A stretch of 64,000 nt of DNA from Mytilus trossulus (lineage: Eukaryota > Mollusca > Bivalvia > Mytilida > Mytilidae): the NCBI RefSeq assembly GCF_036588685.1, contig NC_086386.1, positions 18,372,931 through 18,436,930 on the forward strand, read 5' to 3'. Shown here in pieces: positions 59,476 to 64,000 of this stretch (position 1 is its first letter; each line of letters opens with the position of its first letter). The notes under the pieces are model-generated. The model had not been told where the DNA came from and did not search any database. It worked only from the letters and a program-made list of their open reading frames with translations. Both the position numbers and the translations under genes were made by a program.

Positions 59476-60072
59476 ATGTCTAGTTCAGAGAGTGAAAGTT
59501 CAGATGTATCCAGCTCCCAAAGTGAGACAAATTTTGACGAGTGTGGTCAATTTGGGTAAATATTAGAACCGGAGTACACTGAAGAACTCCAACAAATTGA
59601 AGCAGAAGAAACTTCTAGACAACAGGATATTATAAATAATCCTCGCAAGTTTGACACCAATTGGTGTTCATGTAAAAACTGTATAGTCATGCCATTGCCG
59701 GCGGAGTGTTTCTGCTGCCACGAATTTACGCTATTAGAAGAAAATATGAATTTGGGTGAATGTGTCACTGAAAATACAGATTTTATAATAGTTTGTTTAA
59801 ACCCCGTTGTTCTTGAAACAAGCTACATAAGTTTCCTGAGATAAAAGCGCCATAGAGGGAGAGCTCCAGACGTACTTACTAACAGACAAAGCAGGCTTAT
59901 GGCTTATCGTCAGTTTGTGTGTTGGGTCAGGAAAGGTCAACCACTTGGCAAGAAACACAGAATAACCCTACCAACTTGTGTAGTTAATGTCATTAAAAAA
60001 GAGTTTCCATCGCTGGATGGGGTATACGAAGGATTCAAAGAATGTGAAAGTGACACTTCAGACTCTGAATAG
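59476..60072 (+). pseudogene. P2X7 C-terminal (ballast-like) domain protein, two premature stops
   Basis: One frame of 198 codons plus final TAG, interrupted by TAA at 59557 and 59842. N-terminus is a Ser/Glu-rich leader (MSSSESESSDVSSS). The domain then shows W-C-x-C-x2-C (WCSCKNC), a CC pair, CVTENTDF, CLNPVVL. Later come MAYRQFVCWVRKG, LPTCVV and KKEFPSLDGVYEGFKE. Order and spacing match the zinc-binding cytoplasmic C-terminus of P2X7 receptors (W-C-x-C-x2-C; P-S-C; R-K-E-F-P..G-x-Y-x-G-F). The channel part is absent, as in the stand-alone relatives of this domain known in invertebrates. Intronless, with a TATA box and AATAAA downstream. Both stops are one C-to-T change from CAA. It is either a young pseudogene or a null allele. 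Confidence 0.8.
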
Positions 60073-60148
60073 TTCTAAAATCATTTTCACGATTAACCAA
60101 TACAATTTTTCACAGAATGTTTCAGATTCATTTCATTATTTGTGTATT

Positions 60149-60154
60149 AATAAA
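60149..60154 (+). terminator. Polyadenylation signal of the P2X7-C-domain gene
   Basis: AATAAA about 77 bp past the final stop, in a T-rich context. Confidence 0.4.
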
Positions 60155-60299
60155 CCTATTTATGAACTATTTAATTTTGAGGTCTAATTTTATAGAGTTG
60201 CTTGTTGTATATATATTAACATGAAGGTTTGGTATACCACAACACCACGGAGCGTTGATATCATTTGACACGAGATCCTCCCGAGATGTTGGTGGGGTT

Positions 60300-60470
60300 C
60301 TTGTTGGGCAACCTAAACCAGTTTCCGATGATCTGTTTTTTATCTGTTTTTTGTTTCTTTTTGTCTTTTTATCGTTTATTGGTTATGTTTTATTATGACG
60401 TTGTCAGTGTGTTTTTTAATACTAAATACGACTTCCCGTTTTGGTACCTTCTGCCTTTTTACAAACAAGA
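60300..60470 (+). repeat. Dispersed mussel repeat (GTTTCTTTTTGTCTTTTTATC type)
   Basis: T-rich repeat with ATGACGTTGTCAGTGTGTTT and TTTTGGTACCTTCTGCC, a common mussel family by recall. The 87-codon frame at 60265-60528 is part of it. Confidence 0.45.
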
Positions 60471-60939
60471 CCTTGAAACTGAACATTGGAAATGTATCAT
60501 GCTACTACACAATGCAACAAGTTTGTAAGAAAACCTTATATTGAAAAAATGACAACTCATTTGAATTATTGAATGTACATGTACAGAAAGACAAACGAAA
60601 ACCGTATCTAGAGACAACCACAAACTAAGTATCATCTTCGTGTCATAATTGCGCATGCTTGTCTCTTCACATACAAGTAACCGCAAATTACCTAAGTGCA
60701 AAATATTTCGTAAATGCGCCCGCTTATATCGAAAATAGGACAAGAAAGTATAAGATAGTCATCCATAATTCTCGGTTAAATTCTCTAGGATTTTCTACCA
60801 ACAATGTTGTAAAATGATGAAGTTTTCTTTTTCTTAAATTATTCATTACAACTCAAGACCATAACTTAAATTAAACATTCGATAAGCAAATAAAACAATC
60901 TGACAGAACATAATGAAAGTTATTGTGTACAAAAGCATT

Positions 60940-61070
60940 GGCGGATCCAGAGGGAGTGGTTTCGGGGTTGGACACCCCCCCCCCCCCCCGCCCCCTTGTT
61001 TTTAGGCCGATCAATGCATTTGAAGTGAGACATGTAGTTGGAACCCTCCTTTTTAATGTGACTGGTTCCA
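60940..61070 (+). repeat. Dispersed repeat with poly-C tract
   Basis: GGCGGATCCAGAG start, a C-run around 60976-60990, then GGCCGATCAATGCATTTGAA. Related in reverse orientation to 49440-49560. Confidence 0.5.
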
Positions 61071-63640
61071 TCCCGAAAAGACAATCTCTTGTACAATTGA
61101 AAATTCAAAAAGAAATCATTTTACATGGTACGTGTACAGTACTAGATAATCTTCTACACATTAATTTTGAAGCCGAAGTCAAAATTATTCATTTACGGTG
61201 TTTTTGTTTCTGTCTTTGCACATGTCAGAATTATTCAGCCTGTGCAAGGACTTAAAATAGATATATACGTCCCTGGCCTGTGGAAATAAATTTTAAACTC
61301 TTAATTTCATATTTGGACGGATTTGTGTATTTCAATCATATAAGGGGCATACATTGTTAACAGGATGTATAATACACCTGACTATATTTTTGATGGCACT
61401 TTTACCTGTGCACACCTGGGTAAAACAGCTGGGTCCGGAATTGTGTAATGTCACCAGTTTATTAGCCTGCAGGAAGTATCTAGAATACCTGAATGTGACA
61501 CTATTACACGACCTCTGGCAATAATTCAAAAGATCGTCGGTTTTCATATTAGAGTAAAGTACCCGAAATGAATAAAATCTATTACAGATAAAAGACTTTT
61601 TTTGCATATTATTTTCGAAAAAATCATTAGAATAATTATATGCTTTAACAACTTCCAAATTAGTGTCCACCCACTAGATGTATTCCTATCATAAATATAG
61701 TAGGAAAAATTACTCCTACGATTGACAATAATCATTACACATTTCGTTAGCCTAGCTGTCGACATTTTATATCCCGAAACTGCTTAGTCTTAACTTGTAG
61801 GACCACGCAACTGGGTTGACCTAGTAGACAAATAAAAAGCATAACAAGGGGGTGGTAAGATCTATTAAGTTTCCGTTTCCACACGAATCGGGGAAGACAT
61901 ACGCTCCCATATACCCATCACCCTTTCAACCTTTTCTTTGGGGCAATATGGAAGGGCGATATTGAAAAGGCGGGAAAGGGGGTGGGGGTTGGGGGGTCAA
62001 CAGCATCTGTAATTATACTACATGTAAATAAAGTCTTATTTTTAAACCAATTTTATTTTAAGCAAATGAACCTTTAAATGTTTTACGTAATTTTTATTTT
62101 TTTATGTACACACAAGGACTCATATAGTTAATTCTATCAATGTAGGAATCATTAATGTTTAAGAAAATCTTTATTTCATTAAAATCCATCAACAACTTTA
62201 AAAGTTTTAAGGTGTACACAGTGTGGTTTCTCCAATGATTCTCTACATATTTTTTTATCACAAGGATTGTTAAGAAGTTACCTATCCCTCTATATACGTC
62301 CCTGGTACACATACGTTTTTTTTTTGCACCTAATAAAAAATCATACTTCATTGAACTTGTGAATTTACGACAGAAAGTCACAAAACAAAACGTCATATAT
62401 AATTCAGTTTCGAGTTTATGTTTCTTTAAACGAGTAAACGTATAAATTAATTAATTCTTTTTTTGGTTTGTTCTGAAATATTATTTTTAAAGCAAGTTTT
62501 AAACAGAATTTATTAAATTGATATAAATGACATCACATGATTGTTATAAAATCAAAATGCCGAAGTGGCTAGGTACCTTTTATGGCTTCATTGTGCCAAG
62601 AAATATAACCCCCCTTGCATGATTGAAATCAAATATCTATTATTTTAAGGCTTATAAACAAGTTCATAAACTAAAATTGAATAAATATAATAAATAATAT
62701 AATATTTGAAGATTTTTTTCTTGTATATATTCAAAAAATATCAACAAATTTATTGTGACTTTTTGTCTGTGACCTTTTTACCCGTTTACTAAAATACTAC
62801 TTGTAAACAACAAAATCTGTTACTAATGCATGAATGTCGAAACACTGAACTACGTCCGAGTTGAACATCCGTACGCTTGAAAAGTCATTTTGATACTGAA
62901 TATACGATATGCCATGCTTGTTTTTTCGCTTTGTGGTAATCAGATATTTTATTCAAATATACTCACCACGTGACAATTTGGATCGGAGATGCTGTCAAAA
63001 TGGCGATAAGTCGAGAAGTGATAGTGGGATTTTGATTTTGATTTTAATCACTCATCTAGAAGAATTGAACAATAATTTTAACAAATCTATGATTATTTAT
63101 ATCAAATAAACATAATATAAAATTTTCATTTTTTTGCGAAGTTTCCCTTTAACGTAAGAAAACGAAACAGTCAACAACAGAAAATAATTTGGAACTCGGA
63201 TGTTTAATGACAACAATAAAATGCAAGGTTGCAAAAAAGGATATTAATTTGTTAACTGTTGTCTTTTAAACACACTGCAGTATCGGTAGACATTTATTAT
63301 GGATTTTATTATAACAAAATTACTGCTCCATAACGATACGTTCGTAGAGTTTCGTCCGTTCGTTAGATGATGAGAAACCTCTTTAATAACCTAGTTTTCC
63401 AACGGAAGAATCTAGTTATTAAAATATGTATATACAAAAGACATATTTTGTGTATCGTTTATCAAATTCTGATAATTTTATGTTGTTACATGTATATCAA
63501 CAAAATTCGTGTTAAGTTTTTGACGATTTTTCTTTACGTTATTTTGGAGTTACGGTCTATGATTGACGAAGGATGATACTTTTGGCATTTACTTATGTAA
63601 TTCCATTTATTACGAAATCGTATTAGGGTCACCGCCCTTT
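61071..63640. other. Intergenic DNA, no gene recognised
   Basis: The longest frame (61332-61670, minus, 112 codons) has no recognisable domain, no splice context and ordinary AT-rich composition. A G-rich stretch lies near 61960-62000. Confidence 0.4.
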
Positions 63641-63654
63641 TTTTTTTTTTCAAA

Positions 63655-63737
63655 TTGTCGACTTTAATCTTGAAATTATCAACTTTAATCTTGCAATTTC
63701 CAACTTTAATCTTGGAATTATCAAATTTAATCTGGGT
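63655..63737. repeat. 21 bp tandem repeat, four units
   Basis: ACTTTAATCTTG begins at 63661, 63682 and 63703, and a diverged unit at 63724. In one frame it reads as a seven-residue Leu/Ile-rich repeat, but no gene context supports coding. Confidence 0.8.
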
Positions 63738-64000
63738 GGAGGCGTTAACTTCGAATTTTTTTGGTAGGGGTGTGCGATGTTTGTCTAAAACAATGTACCC
63801 ATTTTTATATAATATTTACATATATATAATACCTATATTTATATATTAAAATTGTGACCCGCCATGAAATTTCAAGGCTTATGGAGGTAGAACGTCATTG
63901 TTAGAAAAATTATAAACATGATAAATATCGAGATTCAATGAAATACGTATGGCTTCTCTTTTGCGGACGCCGAACTATACATTATATATAAGTTTTGAAG

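Noticed and set aside
61332..61670. 112-codon minus-strand ORF
   Set aside because: No domain recognised and no supporting signals; its length is possible by chance in this much sequence.

Overview
The window looks like nuclear DNA of a marine bivalve, most likely a mytilid mussel. It is AT-rich, has spliced genes with long introns, and carries several dispersed repeat families that I recognise as typical of mussel genomes. These include tandem-cored 'pearl'/Helentron-like elements, non-LTR retrotransposons and many short inverted-repeat elements. No prokaryotic feature is seen. The species assignment is inference from repeat content and protein similarity.

Layout. 2170-17251 (minus): a seven-exon KLHL8-type BTB-BACK-Kelch gene. 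All splice phases agree and the product is a complete 629-residue protein. Its 8.6 kb sixth intron is packed with repeats. 17680-17862: a tRNA-headed SINE. 18141-20097: a Helitron-like repeat carrying a nested inverted-repeat element, with a second, inverted copy of that element at 21715-22370. 23931-27567: a nearly full-length CR1/L2-like non-LTR retrotransposon with a 2A-like motif, PHD-type finger, endonuclease and reverse transcriptase, broken by two frameshifts. 28020-28090: a perfect 31 bp-stem palindrome. 28290-30056: a 5'-truncated second non-LTR element. 30281-31686: a Mutator-like element with about 180 bp terminal repeats and a perfect 9 bp target duplication.

32485-37710 and 40445-44875: a tandem pair of Toll-like receptor genes whose duplication includes promoter-side and 3' flanking DNA. 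The downstream copy (42636-44786) is intact. The upstream copy is split after codon 44 by a 1,477 bp insertion; its two halves are exactly in frame on either side. 45680-47180: dispersed repeats and a LINE fragment. 50477-50587 and 54773-54865: an EGF-like exon and a transmembrane exon with compatible phases, possibly parts of one membrane-protein gene. 59476-60072: an intronless P2X7 C-terminal-domain gene with a TATA box and polyadenylation signal but two in-frame stops. The rest is intergenic or intronic DNA with dispersed repeats.

Biology. The host genes point to ubiquitin-ligase substrate selection (KLHL8-like, with CUL3) and innate immunity (TLR pair). Nearly everything else is mobile DNA, and in three places it bears directly on a host gene: the TLR insertion, the KLHL8 introns, and the repeat abutting the transmembrane exon.
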